A stretch of 64,000 bases of DNA from Acholeplasmataceae bacterium UBA5769 (GCA_002418725.1 DIER01000016.1:1-64000), one strand, 5' to 3'. Shown: positions 42,344 through 51,088, counted from the stretch's first letter. Notes: generated by a model from the letters alone, not told the origin. Numbers and translations: made by a program.

Positions 42344-42374
42344 AAGAGAGTCAATCATCTGATTCTCTTTTTTT
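42344..42374 (+). terminator. terminator after the small hypothetical gene
   Basis: Stem AAGAGAGTCA/TGATTCTCTT (one G-T wobble, 6-nt loop) followed by six T, immediately upstream of the tetR promoter. Confidence 0.9.
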
Positions 42375-42375
42375 G

Positions 42376-42404
42376 TTGACAAGGTTAAAAAACAGGCGTA
42401 TACT
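42376..42404 (+). promoter_or_regulatory. sigma-A promoter of the tetR-ABC operon
   Basis: Perfect TTGACA (42376-42381), 17-bp spacer, TATACT (42399-42404). Confidence 0.85.
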
Positions 42405-42410
42405 GTAAAT

Positions 42411-42426
42411 GTGACAACCGTGTCAC
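42411..42426. promoter_or_regulatory. TetR-type operator
   Basis: Perfect inverted repeat GTGACA-ACCG-TGTCAC at the predicted transcription start, 15 bp before the tetR start codon. Position and symmetry fit autorepression by the product of the next gene. Confidence 0.75.
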
Positions 42427-42440
42427 TTTTGTGAGGGACT

Positions 42441-43058
42441 ATGCCTAAAGAAACATTTTTAAATCTAAAAGAAGATAAAAAACAAAAGATTATTGATGCG
42501 ACCATCAAAGAACTATCACTCCATCCCTATGAGCACGTGAATTTAGCGAATATCATTCGTGATGCAGGCATTGCCAGAGGATCTTTCTATCAGTATTTTG
42601 AAAATAAAGACGATCTTTACTTATTCTTCGGCATGCATATCGCTCAAAAAAAGGGTGAAATGTTTAAAGATATCTTTGATATGTCCAATCCCATGTCTTT
42701 CCTTATACGTTTTAAAAAGTTATTTTTACGTGGCTTTGATTTTGCTAGAGCCTACCCAGATCTTGTTCAAGCGGGGTACCATATGGTTCAATCTGAACTT
42801 TTTAGGTCCTCAACCATGTATCAACAATCCTATCAGAGTGGACTTCAATTTTTCGAACACTTAATTAAACTTGACCAAGACAAAGGTCTGATCAGAAAAG
42901 AGATAGATGCATCCTTTTTAGCAGAAATGATTCTCTCCTACATGAACTCATTAAATTTATCTTATTATATGCAACCCAAAGAATCGATGGAAACCATTGA
43001 AAAAAAAGTCGACAACATTATCGACATCTTAGCGAAAGGAATTGAAACACATGTTTAA
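42441..43058 (+). CDS. TetR/AcrR-family transcriptional regulator
   Basis: This 205-residue repressor has the N-terminal helix-turn-helix IIDATIKELSLHPYEHVNLANIIRDAGIARGSFYQYFENKDDL region (residues about 14-56) and a variable ligand-binding domain. It is the first gene of an operon with an ABC ATPase and two permeases and very probably represses its own promoter until a substrate of the exporter is bound. GTGAGGG precedes the ATG. The ATPase start overlaps its 3' end by 8 bp. Confidence 0.92.
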   Translation: MPKETFLNLKEDKKQKIIDATIKELSLHPYEHVNLANIIRDAGIARGSFYQYFENKDDLYLFFGMHIAQKKGEMFKDIFDMSNPMSFLIRFKKLFLRGFDFARAYPDLVQAGYHMVQSELFRSSTMYQQSYQSGLQFFEHLIKLDQDKGLIRKEIDASFLAEMILSYMNSLNLSYYMQPKESMETIEKKVDNIIDILAKGIETHV

Positions 43059-43908
43059 AGTAGAAAATTTACGTTTCTCCTATCCTAAAAATAAGGAAGA
43101 AACACTCAAAGGTCTATCCTTTGAAATCGCACGAGGTGAAATCTTCGGATTTCTAGGGCCGAGTGGTGCTGGTAAATCGACCACGCAGAAGATTTTAATT
43201 AAGCTTTTAGAGAACTATGAAGGACTTATTTCCTATAATGGAAAAAACATTGCTGAACTTGATGACTCCTTCTTTGAAGATATTGGGGTGAGTTTTGAAA
43301 TGCCCATTCACTTTTCCAAAATGACAGCCATGGAAAATATCAACTTCTTCTTAAAGCTTTACAAACGCAATCATGACGTGGAATCACTCATGAAAAGACT
43401 TGGGCTTTGGGAAGACCGCGACAAAATGGTCTCTGACTACTCCAAAGGCATGAAGATTCGCCTTAATTTTGTGCGTGCCATGCTCAATTCACCAAGCATG
43501 CTTTTCCTTGATGAACCCACCAACGGTCTAGATCCTGCAAACGCGATGATCTTAAAAGACATGATTCGTGAATTTAAAAACCAAGGTGGCACTGTCTTTA
43601 TTACAAGCCATATCATGGCAGATATTGATCAATTGTGTGACCGCGTTGCCTTTATTGTCGATGGACAAATCAAAGAAATGGCAAGTCCTAGAGAACTAAA
43701 GATTAAATATGGAAAACGCGTGATGAATGTCGAGTACAAAGAAGATGGCCATACGGTTAAAAAAGAATTTGAAATGGATAATATTGGTCAAAACGATACG
43801 TTCCTAAACATTCTTAAAACCAAAGAAATAGAAACGATTCACAGTGGTGAAACCACGCTTGAAGATATCTTTATTCAAGTCACAGGTGTAGGACTCAATC
43901 ATGAGTAG
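43051..43908 (+). CDS. ABC-2 exporter ATP-binding protein
   Basis: A 285-residue cytoplasmic ATPase. Walker A is GPSGAGKST; the signature position reads YSKGMKIRLNFVRAML (SKGMK in place of SGGQ, common in ABC-2 exporters); Walker B is MLFLDEPTNGLDP; the switch His is in ITSHIM. Start at 43051 is set by AAAGGAA 8 nt before; an in-frame ATG lies 9 nt upstream. It overlaps the first permease gene by 8 bp. Confidence 0.93.
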   Translation: MFKVENLRFSYPKNKEETLKGLSFEIARGEIFGFLGPSGAGKSTTQKILIKLLENYEGLISYNGKNIAELDDSFFEDIGVSFEMPIHFSKMTAMENINFFLKLYKRNHDVESLMKRLGLWEDRDKMVSDYSKGMKIRLNFVRAMLNSPSMLFLDEPTNGLDPANAMILKDMIREFKNQGGTVFITSHIMADIDQLCDRVAFIVDGQIKEMASPRELKIKYGKRVMNVEYKEDGHTVKKEFEMDNIGQNDTFLNILKTKEIETIHSGETTLEDIFIQVTGVGLNHE

Positions 43909-44635
43909 ATTAATGATTTTAATCAAAGGTGAACTGACAAGACTTACCAAATATCATGTCACCACGATTTCATTCGTCGTTGCGATCATCTGGTTTCTTC
44001 TTCTCTATTTCTTAGATGACCAGGATTTATTGATGCAAATGTTACCCTTTGTTGTCGTTATTGATGCGACGATGATGTCCATCATCTTCATCGGATCTGT
44101 CATGTTTTTTGAAAAAACAGAATCAACGTTTTCAACCATGCTCGTCACACCCGTCTCCAATGAAGAACTCATTTTATCCAAAGCGATTGCGAACACTGTG
44201 CATAGCATGTTCTCATCTGTCTTGGTCATGGTCGTTTTCTTCTTGGTCAAACAAATTCAAATTGAATGGCTCATTTTACTTCCAACCCTTGCACTGACCA
44301 TTTATATGCATAGTTTACTTGGATTTGTTTTCTCCTTTCATTCAAAGGATTTTACAACCCTCTTAGTCAATGTCATGATTTATTCATTTATCTTAACCAT
44401 TCCCGTCATTTTACATTATTTTGATCTGATCTTAAAAGCAGACATTTGGGATACGTTACTTCTCATTATTCCAACTCAAGCTTCCATTAAGATCATTGAA
44501 GTCGGTTTTGGCGCAGCGATTGATTATAAATGGGTTGTCTCCGTTGTTCTATTACTTTTATATGCAACATTGGGCTACTATTTCTATATTAAACCTAAGT
44601 TTAAGTCCTATGCTGTCAAGCAAAGTGGGGTGTAA
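43901..44635 (+). CDS. ABC-2 type permease, first subunit
   Basis: A 244-residue membrane protein with six predicted helices and no large outside domain. It probably pairs with the permease encoded directly downstream (2-bp gap) to form a heterodimeric exporter powered by the upstream ATPase. The TetR-ATPase-two-permease set resembles drug or bacitracin/fluoroquinolone-type exporters; the substrate is unknown. Confidence 0.85.
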   Translation: MSRLMILIKGELTRLTKYHVTTISFVVAIIWFLLLYFLDDQDLLMQMLPFVVVIDATMMSIIFIGSVMFFEKTESTFSTMLVTPVSNEELILSKAIANTVHSMFSSVLVMVVFFLVKQIQIEWLILLPTLALTIYMHSLLGFVFSFHSKDFTTLLVNVMIYSFILTIPVILHYFDLILKADIWDTLLLIIPTQASIKIIEVGFGAAIDYKWVVSVVLLLLYATLGYYFYIKPKFKSYAVKQSGV

Positions 44636-44637
44636 TC

Positions 44638-45354
44638 ATGTTCACACGTGTCTTAAAACATGAATTTAAGAGTATGTTTCGCGACAAAATGTATGCCTTC
44701 TTACTCGCTTATCCTCTCTTAATGGCTTTGATTGCATATTTCTTAATGCCCTATCTCGAAGAACAAGGCGCAGGTATTGCAACGCATATCGCGACCCTTA
44801 TCTTCATTTTAATCAACGGTTTTATGTTTGGTGCCATCACTGGGTTCACGCTTTTAGATGATCAAGATGACAATGTACTTTTATCCCTTAAAATTACACC
44901 TATCAATGTGAATCACTACATTGGCATTAAACTATTAATCAGTTATGTCTTAGGCGTCATTGGTACACTTTTAATCATTATCTCCAGTGGATTTATTAAC
45001 ATCGTTGATCCCATCAATTTGATTTTTATCTTAACACTTTCACCGCTTCATGGACCTATCGTTGCTCTCTTAGTTAATGCGTTTGCAACCAATAAAGTTG
45101 AAGGTTTTGTCATCATGAAGCTTTCAGGTATCATCATCATGGCACCCATTGCAGCACTCTTTATGACCGATTGGAAAGAACTGTTCTTATCGATTATTCC
45201 AGGGTTTTGGCCAGCAAGATTAATCGCCTTTGAACTGATTCCGATGGACTACTTTTTATCAGATACGTGGATTTATTTTCTCTTAGGTCTTTTCATCAAT
45301 GGTTTAGTGATTAGCTTACTCTACATCAAATATAAAAAAAGAATTGCTATATAG
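44638..45354 (+). CDS. ABC-2 type permease, second subunit
   Basis: A 238-residue membrane protein with about six helices. The N-terminal TRVLKHEFKSMFRDKMYAFL segment is a typical ABC-2 permease start (amphipathic helix before helix 1), and LLDDQDDNVLLSLKITPIN is the conserved cytoplasmic coupling loop. It lies 2 bp after the first permease gene. Confidence 0.87.
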   Translation: MFTRVLKHEFKSMFRDKMYAFLLAYPLLMALIAYFLMPYLEEQGAGIATHIATLIFILINGFMFGAITGFTLLDDQDDNVLLSLKITPINVNHYIGIKLLISYVLGVIGTLLIIISSGFINIVDPINLIFILTLSPLHGPIVALLVNAFATNKVEGFVIMKLSGIIIMAPIAALFMTDWKELFLSIIPGFWPARLIAFELIPMDYFLSDTWIYFLLGLFINGLVISLLYIKYKKRIAI

Positions 45355-45363
45355 GAGGTTATT

Positions 45364-45558
45364 ATGCTTTATTTATCCATTTTCATGATGGTTTATGGTG
45401 CGTTTCTCTTGGTCGGTTTGCTGCTACAGTTTCCTTTTCTTTACAACAACATGAAGTCAAAAGCGATGATCAAGATGATGGGAAAGAAAGGATTCAACAT
45501 CATGTTAGTGATCCTTGCAGTTGTCTTCATCGTCATTGGCTATATCATCATGCCATAA
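45364..45558 (+). CDS. small two-TM protein of the exporter operon
   Basis: A 64-residue protein of two membrane helices (about 3-25 and 45-62) joined by a basic loop (KSKAMIKMMGKKG). A near-perfect AGGAGG precedes the ATG, 9 bp after the second permease gene, so it is translated well. It may be an accessory subunit; no family recognised. Confidence 0.75.
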   Translation: MLYLSIFMMVYGAFLLVGLLLQFPFLYNNMKSKAMIKMMGKKGFNIMLVILAVVFIVIGYIIMP

Positions 45559-45563
45559 ACAAC

Positions 45564-45591
45564 AAAAAGAGGTTGGGAAACCTCTTTTTTT
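45564..45591. terminator. bidirectional terminator between the exporter operon and the surface-protein locus
   Basis: AAAAAGAGGTT/AACCTCTTTTT with a 4-nt loop and T-runs on both strands, between the converging genes ending at 45558 and 45609. Confidence 0.92.
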
Positions 45592-45608
45592 GTGCAATAC
45601 ATTCAGTT

Positions 45609-47474
45609 TTAAGTATACGTCTTCACACTTACTGTCTCATCATAATTCATACGAAGAATCATGATACGATTGTTACCGGAGAAAACAAGGTTATTATTGA
45701 CATAAATCGAAACCATCTTATTATTGATGTTGATAAAGTCAATGTAAAAGAAACTCGTATCTGTGATTTCAAAGTTGATGTAAATATCAAATCCATCGGT
45801 TGTAACAGGTCTTCGATTAACCTGCAGGGTTAAACGCTGTGTTCCAATTAAATCGTATCCAAAGTTTAAATAGGAGTTGATGTAGTTTGGCGATAGTAAG
45901 ACATCATCTTTTGAGTTAATGAAATCCACATTTTTGATCGATTCCAAATCTGAATCGTTTAACACAGCTGGTGAGTATTCAAAGAGTACCGATTTAATCG
46001 TTGTACTGTTACTGTTTGAGTTTGTTAAAACGAAGACGTAATAATCAAAGATAGCAGCATTCGCAGGAACTACTGTATAGCCATTACCATTATCAATAAC
46101 TTTCGCAAAAGCATTTAACCCACTCATGGTGGATGGTCCACTTGGGAACGTAACCAAGTTGTTTAATTTGATACTGCTTCGATAAGTTGATCCATCAATA
46201 CCAGCAACGTAAGCAAGTGTTCCACCACCACCTAGATAATCACCAACGATAGTTCCTAAATTTGAGATATCAGAACTTGGTCTAACGTAGAGAATGATGG
46301 AACCTGGAAAGTTTGTAGGAACAAACGGCTGATTGATTAAAGTGGATGGTGCAGGGAATTTATCAAAGGTTTTTGAAAATGCAAAGGCTCTGTTACCTTC
46401 GGTACCTGTAATATTGACCCCACCGACAACGTCGATGTTTTGTCTACTATAAACTGAACCGAGCTGATTCACTTCATAACCATCTAAAACCATTTGATCA
46501 TAAAGGTAAGGTGCATTGGGATCATTTGGTATAGGAGAAATCTTTAATGTTGAGACACTATAATTGATGGGAACGTTTGACGTTTGTGTTTTACCGACCA
46601 ATTGGATGTTACTTGGAATCGCACTGGTCAGGGTGAGCAAGCCACTGTTGATGTAGTGATTTAAATAATGCGTTCTAGCGAGATCAAACACATTATATGC
46701 CCAGTCTGCGGTCAATGAGAAGAAATACGTATCTCTTGGTCCACCATCAAGCACACCACCATCGGCTTGAGTATAACCGATCAAACCATATTGGCTTCGG
46801 TTAGGCATTTGATTACCACTACTATCAATTTTAGGTGAAATGACATAGACTTTTTCCAAGATAGCTGAAGAATTTAGATGCCCCACAATGTATCCTGTGG
46901 CACGGTTAATATGTCCTTCATTATGTTCATGGAAATCATCTATCGGTGTAGCGCTCGTTGGATTGCTATAAATGATGGGATTTTCAATAAAGAAGTTTCT
47001 AACGGTTGCATTGTCTCCGATAAAACCGAAAACACCAATATCTTGCTTGGTTGAACCATCAATTCTTAAATTGAGCAGTGTCGATTCATTGCCTTCAAAG
47101 TTACCAATAAAGGGATAGATATGGTCACCAATCGGGTTAAACAACTGATAATAGGACGCCACATCTTGTCCTGTGAAATCAATGGTAATGGGGGCTAACG
47201 TATCTTTATCTGCAACCATAAAGTGATAAACCTTATCTTGTAAATAACCTTTTTCTTGGAGTTTTGATAAGTTAAACATGTGATTCACTTCAGAAATGAT
47301 GAAGGGATCTAATTCAGTTCCTGTTCCTTTGGCAAAATAATTGACTTTAGAACTTCCAACCAAATTTCCTTCATATTCACTGCTGTTGACATACCATGCG
47401 TAAGTCATACCCGATACCATAAGGATTAACGATAGGAAAGCAATCACGATTTTAACGACATGTAGTCTTTTCAT
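45609..47474 (-). CDS. secreted surface protein with SipW-type signal and beta-helix-like repeats
   Basis: 621 residues. A basic N-terminus and a hydrophobic helix end in MTYAWYVN, the Y-A-W-aromatic mark of SipW-processed TasA/camelysin-type exports. The next ~230 residues resemble the giant protein at 56469-63416 (a FNPIGDHIYPFIGNFEG motif, then DIGVFGFIGDNATVRNFFIENP), suggesting a shared right-handed beta-helix module. The C-terminal half is Ser/Thr/Asn-rich without cysteines. No LPXTG or C-terminal anchor. It overlaps the upstream gene by 4 bp and so falls under the tandem riboswitches. Confidence 0.75.
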   Translation of the reverse strand: MKRLHVVKIVIAFLSLILMVSGMTYAWYVNSSEYEGNLVGSSKVNYFAKGTGTELDPFIISEVNHMFNLSKLQEKGYLQDKVYHFMVADKDTLAPITIDFTGQDVASYYQLFNPIGDHIYPFIGNFEGNESTLLNLRIDGSTKQDIGVFGFIGDNATVRNFFIENPIIYSNPTSATPIDDFHEHNEGHINRATGYIVGHLNSSAILEKVYVISPKIDSSGNQMPNRSQYGLIGYTQADGGVLDGGPRDTYFFSLTADWAYNVFDLARTHYLNHYINSGLLTLTSAIPSNIQLVGKTQTSNVPINYSVSTLKISPIPNDPNAPYLYDQMVLDGYEVNQLGSVYSRQNIDVVGGVNITGTEGNRAFAFSKTFDKFPAPSTLINQPFVPTNFPGSIILYVRPSSDISNLGTIVGDYLGGGGTLAYVAGIDGSTYRSSIKLNNLVTFPSGPSTMSGLNAFAKVIDNGNGYTVVPANAAIFDYYVFVLTNSNSNSTTIKSVLFEYSPAVLNDSDLESIKNVDFINSKDDVLLSPNYINSYLNFGYDLIGTQRLTLQVNRRPVTTDGFDIYINFEITDTSFFYIDFININNKMVSIYVNNNLVFSGNNRIMILRMNYDETVSVKTYT

Positions 47475-48304
47475 GAGTTACCTCCTAACACAATGTTAAA
47501 CTTGATGTCAGGGAAGAAAACCATGACGTTCATGTTATCCACAACAACATCCATGTTTTCATAAGCCAAGAGTTCATTGATCTTCGTATCATCATAGGTA
47601 AAGTTGTAATAAAGTTTATAAGAAGTAACATCGGTTGTTAATAAAATGTTTCCAAAATCAACAACACCTGTATAGGTATCATTCTCATAAAAACTATACA
47701 TGCCATAGATAAGATTTTGATTGACATCAACGCTATTAAAAGCCGTGTTCAATGAGGTAAACTTATTACTGCCTTCAGAAAATCCATTAAAGTCCTTACT
47801 GATCATGGATTGAACACGAAGTGCTTCTGTCAAATAATAGGGACGTGATGTTTGATAAGGATAAGAAGATACCGCTTGATTGGCAAGGCTGATGTCACTG
47901 AGTATTTTACTTCTTAACGTCACGGCATCGCCAGTAAAATTCATGGTGATTTCTGCAATCACATTCTTATCAAAGTTGTTTTCTTCAATGACTGGATCGT
48001 ATTCATGGGTAAACATGTTACTAAATGAGAAAGCAGGTATGTCTATCGGAAGTGCACGTTGTGGCACATAAGTTGCAGTCGCTTCATCATATACCAAAAC
48101 AGATTTAGTTGCAACATCGTATTTATAGACATGATCTTTTGTATAGTACTTAATCTCATAAGGAATCGGAGAACCATCTGTTAATGTCGCACTAATCGGT
48201 TGCACATGCGCTTCATCAAAATTCACAAACCATGCATAAACAACTGCTGTAAACAGGACGAGTGATGTGATGAACATGATGGATGCTTTAAGTAGTTGTT
48301 TCAT
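47471..48304 (-). CDS. SipW-type secreted protein under the tandem riboswitches
   Basis: 277 residues with an N-terminal hydrophobic segment ending in VVYAWFVNFDEAH, the signal pattern shared by the other secreted proteins of this locus. The rest is a soluble, Asp/Thr/Tyr-rich, probably beta-rich domain ending in DIKFNIVLGGNS. AAAGGAG precedes the ATG, which lies only 24 nt beyond a riboswitch terminator, so expression depends on read-through. Function unknown; matrix or fibre component by context. Confidence 0.75.
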   Translation of the reverse strand: MKQLLKASIMFITSLVLFTAVVYAWFVNFDEAHVQPISATLTDGSPIPYEIKYYTKDHVYKYDVATKSVLVYDEATATYVPQRALPIDIPAFSFSNMFTHEYDPVIEENNFDKNVIAEITMNFTGDAVTLRSKILSDISLANQAVSSYPYQTSRPYYLTEALRVQSMISKDFNGFSEGSNKFTSLNTAFNSVDVNQNLIYGMYSFYENDTYTGVVDFGNILLTTDVTSYKLYYNFTYDDTKINELLAYENMDVVVDNMNVMVFFPDIKFNIVLGGNS

Positions 48305-48327
48305 GTGCGTTCTCCTTTACTAAATAT

Positions 48328-48369
48328 AAAAAGCCAGATGACCTCAAACAATGTTGAGAGCAACTGGCT
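48328..48369 (-). terminator. intrinsic terminator of riboswitch copy 1
   Basis: Minus strand AGCCAG ... CTGGCT stem with an inner CTCAA/TTGAG stem, then TTTTTAT. The 5' arm AGCCAG is also the last conserved segment of the aptamer, so the two structures compete. Confidence 0.8.
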
Positions 48370-48425
48370 ACCCCTGTAGGGCCCTATAGCTTTGCGTCAC
48401 TAGGTTGCCCTAGTTTTGCCAATAT
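48358..48425 (-). ncRNA. c-di-GMP-I (GEMM-I) riboswitch, copy 1 of a tandem
   Basis: Minus strand: GGCAAAAC, P2 hairpin CTAGG-GCAA-CCTAG with a GNRA loop, the invariant GACGCAAAGC (here TGACGCAAAGC), TATAGGGCCCTACAGGG as a short P3, then GTAGCCAGTTGC. This is the class-I cyclic-di-GMP aptamer layout (Rfam GEMM). P2 covaries with the other two copies (CTAGG/CCTAG versus CCAGG/CCTGG). It sits about 55-120 nt upstream of the gene starting at 48304. Confidence 0.9.
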
Positions 48426-48442
48426 TTACCTTATGATCTAAC

Positions 48443-48487
48443 AAAAAAGCCAATTGAACCCCATGAAATCATGAGATGCAACTGGCT
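48443..48487 (-). terminator. intrinsic terminator of riboswitch copy 2
   Basis: Minus strand GCCAGTTG/CAATTGGC (8 bp, one G-T) with an inner CATGA/TCATG stem, followed by six T. Confidence 0.85.
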
Positions 48488-48543
48488 ACCCCAGTGGGGC
48501 CCTATAGCTTTGCGTCGCCAGGTTACCCTGGTTTTGCCAAATG
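48479..48543 (-). ncRNA. c-di-GMP-I (GEMM-I) riboswitch, copy 2 of a tandem
   Basis: Same architecture as copy 1: GGCAAAACCAGG-GTAA-CCTGG, then CGACGCAAAGC, TATAGGGCCCCACTGGGG and TAGCCAGTTGC. It begins about 12 nt after the stop of the sipW-like gene, with no promoter of its own seen, so it reads transcripts entering from upstream. Two aptamer-terminator units in series would act as a two-input gate of the same ligand. Confidence 0.9.
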
Positions 48544-48554
48544 TGATCGTTAGA

Positions 48555-49205
48555 TCAAGGTGATGAACTTGTGTTTTGTTCTTTTTTCTTTTGCTCTTCC
48601 GCTAAAACTTCTTGATATAACTGTTCTTTTAATGCAGCTTCTTTTTCAACTTTCATTTTTTCTTCGTTTGTCTTTTTAACGGTTTTAATGATGTGTATGG
48701 TTTCTGTGACAATCATGGCCACCAAGACAAGACTTAAGATCCCAAAGATAATGTTTTTTTGAAAAGCTGCAAAGAGGGCTAACGGTTTTAAGAATGTAAT
48801 CTTGGAAACATAAATCGCTTGAAAGTTTTCTTCTGTGACAGGTTCTAGATCGACTGATGCGTTATGATCACCTTTGGTCTCAAAGCCACCTTCATGATGT
48901 TCACCAACCACGCGGTGTATCACCAGTTTGGGACTTCCTTCAACTTCACTTTGGAAAACAATGACATCTCCAATAGCTACCTCATCATAACCTGCTTTAC
49001 GTATGATGGCGATGTCACCTTTGTCTAAGGAATCCTCTAAGTCTCCTATCATCGATTCACTGGGGATAATTGAAAATGAGTAACCGAAAATAAACAGTGG
49101 TTCATTTCGTCTCATCGCTTGTGTACCAATGAGCATGACTGCGATGGAAACCATAAAGATCAGTATCGCGAGTGATGTTAAGATGATGGACAGTCCTTTT
49201 TTCAA
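48555..49205 (-). CDS. SipW-like (ER-type) signal peptidase I, paralogue 1
   Basis: Membrane serine protease of 216 residues that cleaves signals of TasA/camelysin-type exports. An N-terminal membrane helix (7-28) precedes SIIPSESM with catalytic Ser51. LVIHRVV supplies His97 in place of the Lys of ordinary bacterial signal peptidases, which marks the SipW/archaeal/ER group; ETKGDHNASVD is the conserved GDxN box. A second helix (about 150-172) and a charged tail follow. Start is TTG, fixed by AAGGAG 8 nt upstream. It follows the coiled-coil gene and precedes the tandem riboswitches. Confidence 0.88.
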   Translation of the reverse strand: MKKGLSIILTSLAILIFMVSIAVMLIGTQAMRRNEPLFIFGYSFSIIPSESMIGDLEDSLDKGDIAIIRKAGYDEVAIGDVIVFQSEVEGSPKLVIHRVVGEHHEGGFETKGDHNASVDLEPVTEENFQAIYVSKITFLKPLALFAAFQKNIIFGILSLVLVAMIVTETIHIIKTVKKTNEEKMKVEKEAALKEQLYQEVLAEEQKKKEQNTSSSP

Positions 49206-49221
49206 GATACGTTCTCCTTAA

Positions 49222-51072
49222 CTATGATTGTTTCTTTAAATCCGTTTCTAACTTTTGACTTATTTTCTTCTTTTCTTTTTGAATCCGTTCTTTGGCTTGT
49301 TTTGCCAGCTTACTTTGTGTTTCTTTGAACTTCTTCTTTTCTAATTCTTTGGCTTTCTTCGCCTGCTGCATAGCACGTTCTTTTTCTTTTTGTTGTCGTG
49401 CTTTAATTTTCTTGAGTTCATCGTTATACTTTTGAAGTGCTTTTTTCTTCTCGAGTTCGATGATTCTCTTTTCTTCATCTTTGATTCGTTTTTCTTCGAG
49501 TTTAATCTTTTCTTGCATTTCTCTGGAATCTTCTTGAAGCATCTTCTTTTGTTCTGCGACAAATTCTAAATATTCAGATAATGCCAATTGATTTTTTTCA
49601 AGATTCTGACGTTCAAGTTTAATACGTTCTTCAATGGCTTGTTTCTTCGCTTCTTCAATGGCACGTTTCTTCAAGCCTTTTTGAATTTCTTTATTGATGT
49701 TTACAATCTCTTTTAACATTCTTTTTTCAAGACGAATAGCGTTGTTATAATCCACTTCTTTGGTTTCTCTGATCACACGTGCAATGCGCGCGCGATCTTT
49801 CGCTTTAAGTAGTTCATCGTCAAGGTCAATCTTCACCATTCTGGAAAAGAAGAGATCTTCACGGTCGTTATCATCTTCTAAGTCAAAGAAATCTTTAAAG
49901 AGTGCATTAGAGATTGCAATCGTGTCTCTGAGTGCTTTTCTTAAAGCAACTTCATAACTTGAAGATTCTTCTAATGCTTTATCTAGTCGATCTTTTAGAA
50001 GGGCTTTGTTTTGTTCTAAGAAGAACTGATTGATCTGATTGTCTTCTACCGTGTAAGGGTCTGGACTTGTCATGAGTTCATTTAAACTCTTTTTGACAAA
50101 TTTTGGACTTTTCCGCTTATACTCATCAATATCTAAGTACTGATAATGATCTTCTAATGCTTTTTGATTGCCATAAACCGTGGTGAATACCGTAAGCGCA
50201 GATTGATAAACATTTCTCAAATAATAACGGTCTAAGGTAAGGTTTTGTTCTTTGACATCCACATCGAAGTTTAAGAGGTTGAATTTATCTAAATATAACC
50301 AAAGATTATAGCAGTTATTATAATCCACGTTCTTTAAAATAATCGATGTCTTCATGATGGGTGGAACAATCGGTTTTGCTTGTTTAAGACCTTCCATAAA
50401 CGGGGAAACGCGTAGTCCATTGACACGCTTGAGAAGCGATTGGATACGTGAAAGCAGTTCATGATTTGCTTTGGATAACTTATCGTCTTCAACGGTATCT
50501 TTTATTTTCAAATCGACTTCGAGATTAACTTTTGAATCTCGCATGTCGAATGATGATTTCAAATTAAAAAATTTGTTGTTGTAGGTTTCTACATTGTGTT
50601 TGACCAAATCATAACGACGATTCACAAAATCAAACAGGCGATCGATGAGGGTTTTAATAAAACGGTTCTCATAAATGGCATATTCAATTTCTGCCTGTGT
50701 GGTTAAGATTTGCTTTGGAATGACATTACCTTGTCTAACTTCCTTGATGAGCTGCGTATTTGCTGCTAGATGTCTGATAGAATCACTGTTGACCTTTTTA
50801 GCTTTTTCGATTTGAACCACTTCTTGTAAATACTTCAAACCTGATTTTGGGTCTCTTGTGATCTTATCTAAACTTGGGAAATAGGATTCAATGGTTTCAA
50901 TCCATTCCTCGTGAAACACTTTGGATTCCTGGATGCTTTTTTGGTAAATTTCATTTTCACCAGAGAGTAAGGCTTGATAAAAGTGATTAGGAAACTCTTC
51001 TTCACGTTCGAGTTCATAGAAAACTTGGTTAAGTTGTTCATGAAATTTCCGTAAATCACTGACCTTTTTCAT
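49222..51072 (-). CDS. long coiled-coil protein with a McrC/DUF2357-like N-terminal half
   Basis: 616 residues, no signal or membrane segment. The first ~320 residues carry landmarks of the DUF2357/McrC-like partners of McrB ATPases: ILTTQAEIEYAIYENRFIKT (122-141), where the I-x-YENRF element is typical, and LKNVDYNNCYNLWLYL (246-261). I see no PD-(D/E)xK nuclease motif. Residues about 400-616 form an almost unbroken Lys/Glu/Arg-rich coiled coil. It lies 16 bp after the McrB-like gene and 16 bp before sipW-1. The likely role is a cytoplasmic partner or scaffold for the membrane AAA+ protein. The family call is by eye. Confidence 0.65.
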   Translation of the reverse strand: MKKVSDLRKFHEQLNQVFYELEREEEFPNHFYQALLSGENEIYQKSIQESKVFHEEWIETIESYFPSLDKITRDPKSGLKYLQEVVQIEKAKKVNSDSIRHLAANTQLIKEVRQGNVIPKQILTTQAEIEYAIYENRFIKTLIDRLFDFVNRRYDLVKHNVETYNNKFFNLKSSFDMRDSKVNLEVDLKIKDTVEDDKLSKANHELLSRIQSLLKRVNGLRVSPFMEGLKQAKPIVPPIMKTSIILKNVDYNNCYNLWLYLDKFNLLNFDVDVKEQNLTLDRYYLRNVYQSALTVFTTVYGNQKALEDHYQYLDIDEYKRKSPKFVKKSLNELMTSPDPYTVEDNQINQFFLEQNKALLKDRLDKALEESSSYEVALRKALRDTIAISNALFKDFFDLEDDNDREDLFFSRMVKIDLDDELLKAKDRARIARVIRETKEVDYNNAIRLEKRMLKEIVNINKEIQKGLKKRAIEEAKKQAIEERIKLERQNLEKNQLALSEYLEFVAEQKKMLQEDSREMQEKIKLEEKRIKDEEKRIIELEKKKALQKYNDELKKIKARQQKEKERAMQQAKKAKELEKKKFKETQSKLAKQAKERIQKEKKKISQKLETDLKKQS

Positions 51073-51088
51073 AGAATCTCCTTAGGGA

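Larger units (their letters stand above)
48435..48556. repeat. 8-bp inverted repeat enclosing riboswitch copy 2
   Basis: GATCTAAC (48435-48442) and GTTAGATC (48549-48556) enclose the second aptamer and its terminator exactly. The right arm overlaps the stop codon of the sipW-like gene. It may close a long outer stem in the RNA or mark the boundaries of a duplicated unit. Confidence 0.5.

Noticed and set aside
45573..45833. Plus-strand open frame starting in the bidirectional terminator
   Set aside because: It begins inside the terminator hairpin and lies antisense to the surface-protein gene ending at 45609.
48328..48543. Two similar units about 115 bp apart resembling a short CRISPR or other repeat array
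   Set aside because: The similarity is confined to aptamer core and terminator positions, stems covary, and a third copy sits alone at 56246-56334. These are riboswitches, not repeats with spacers.
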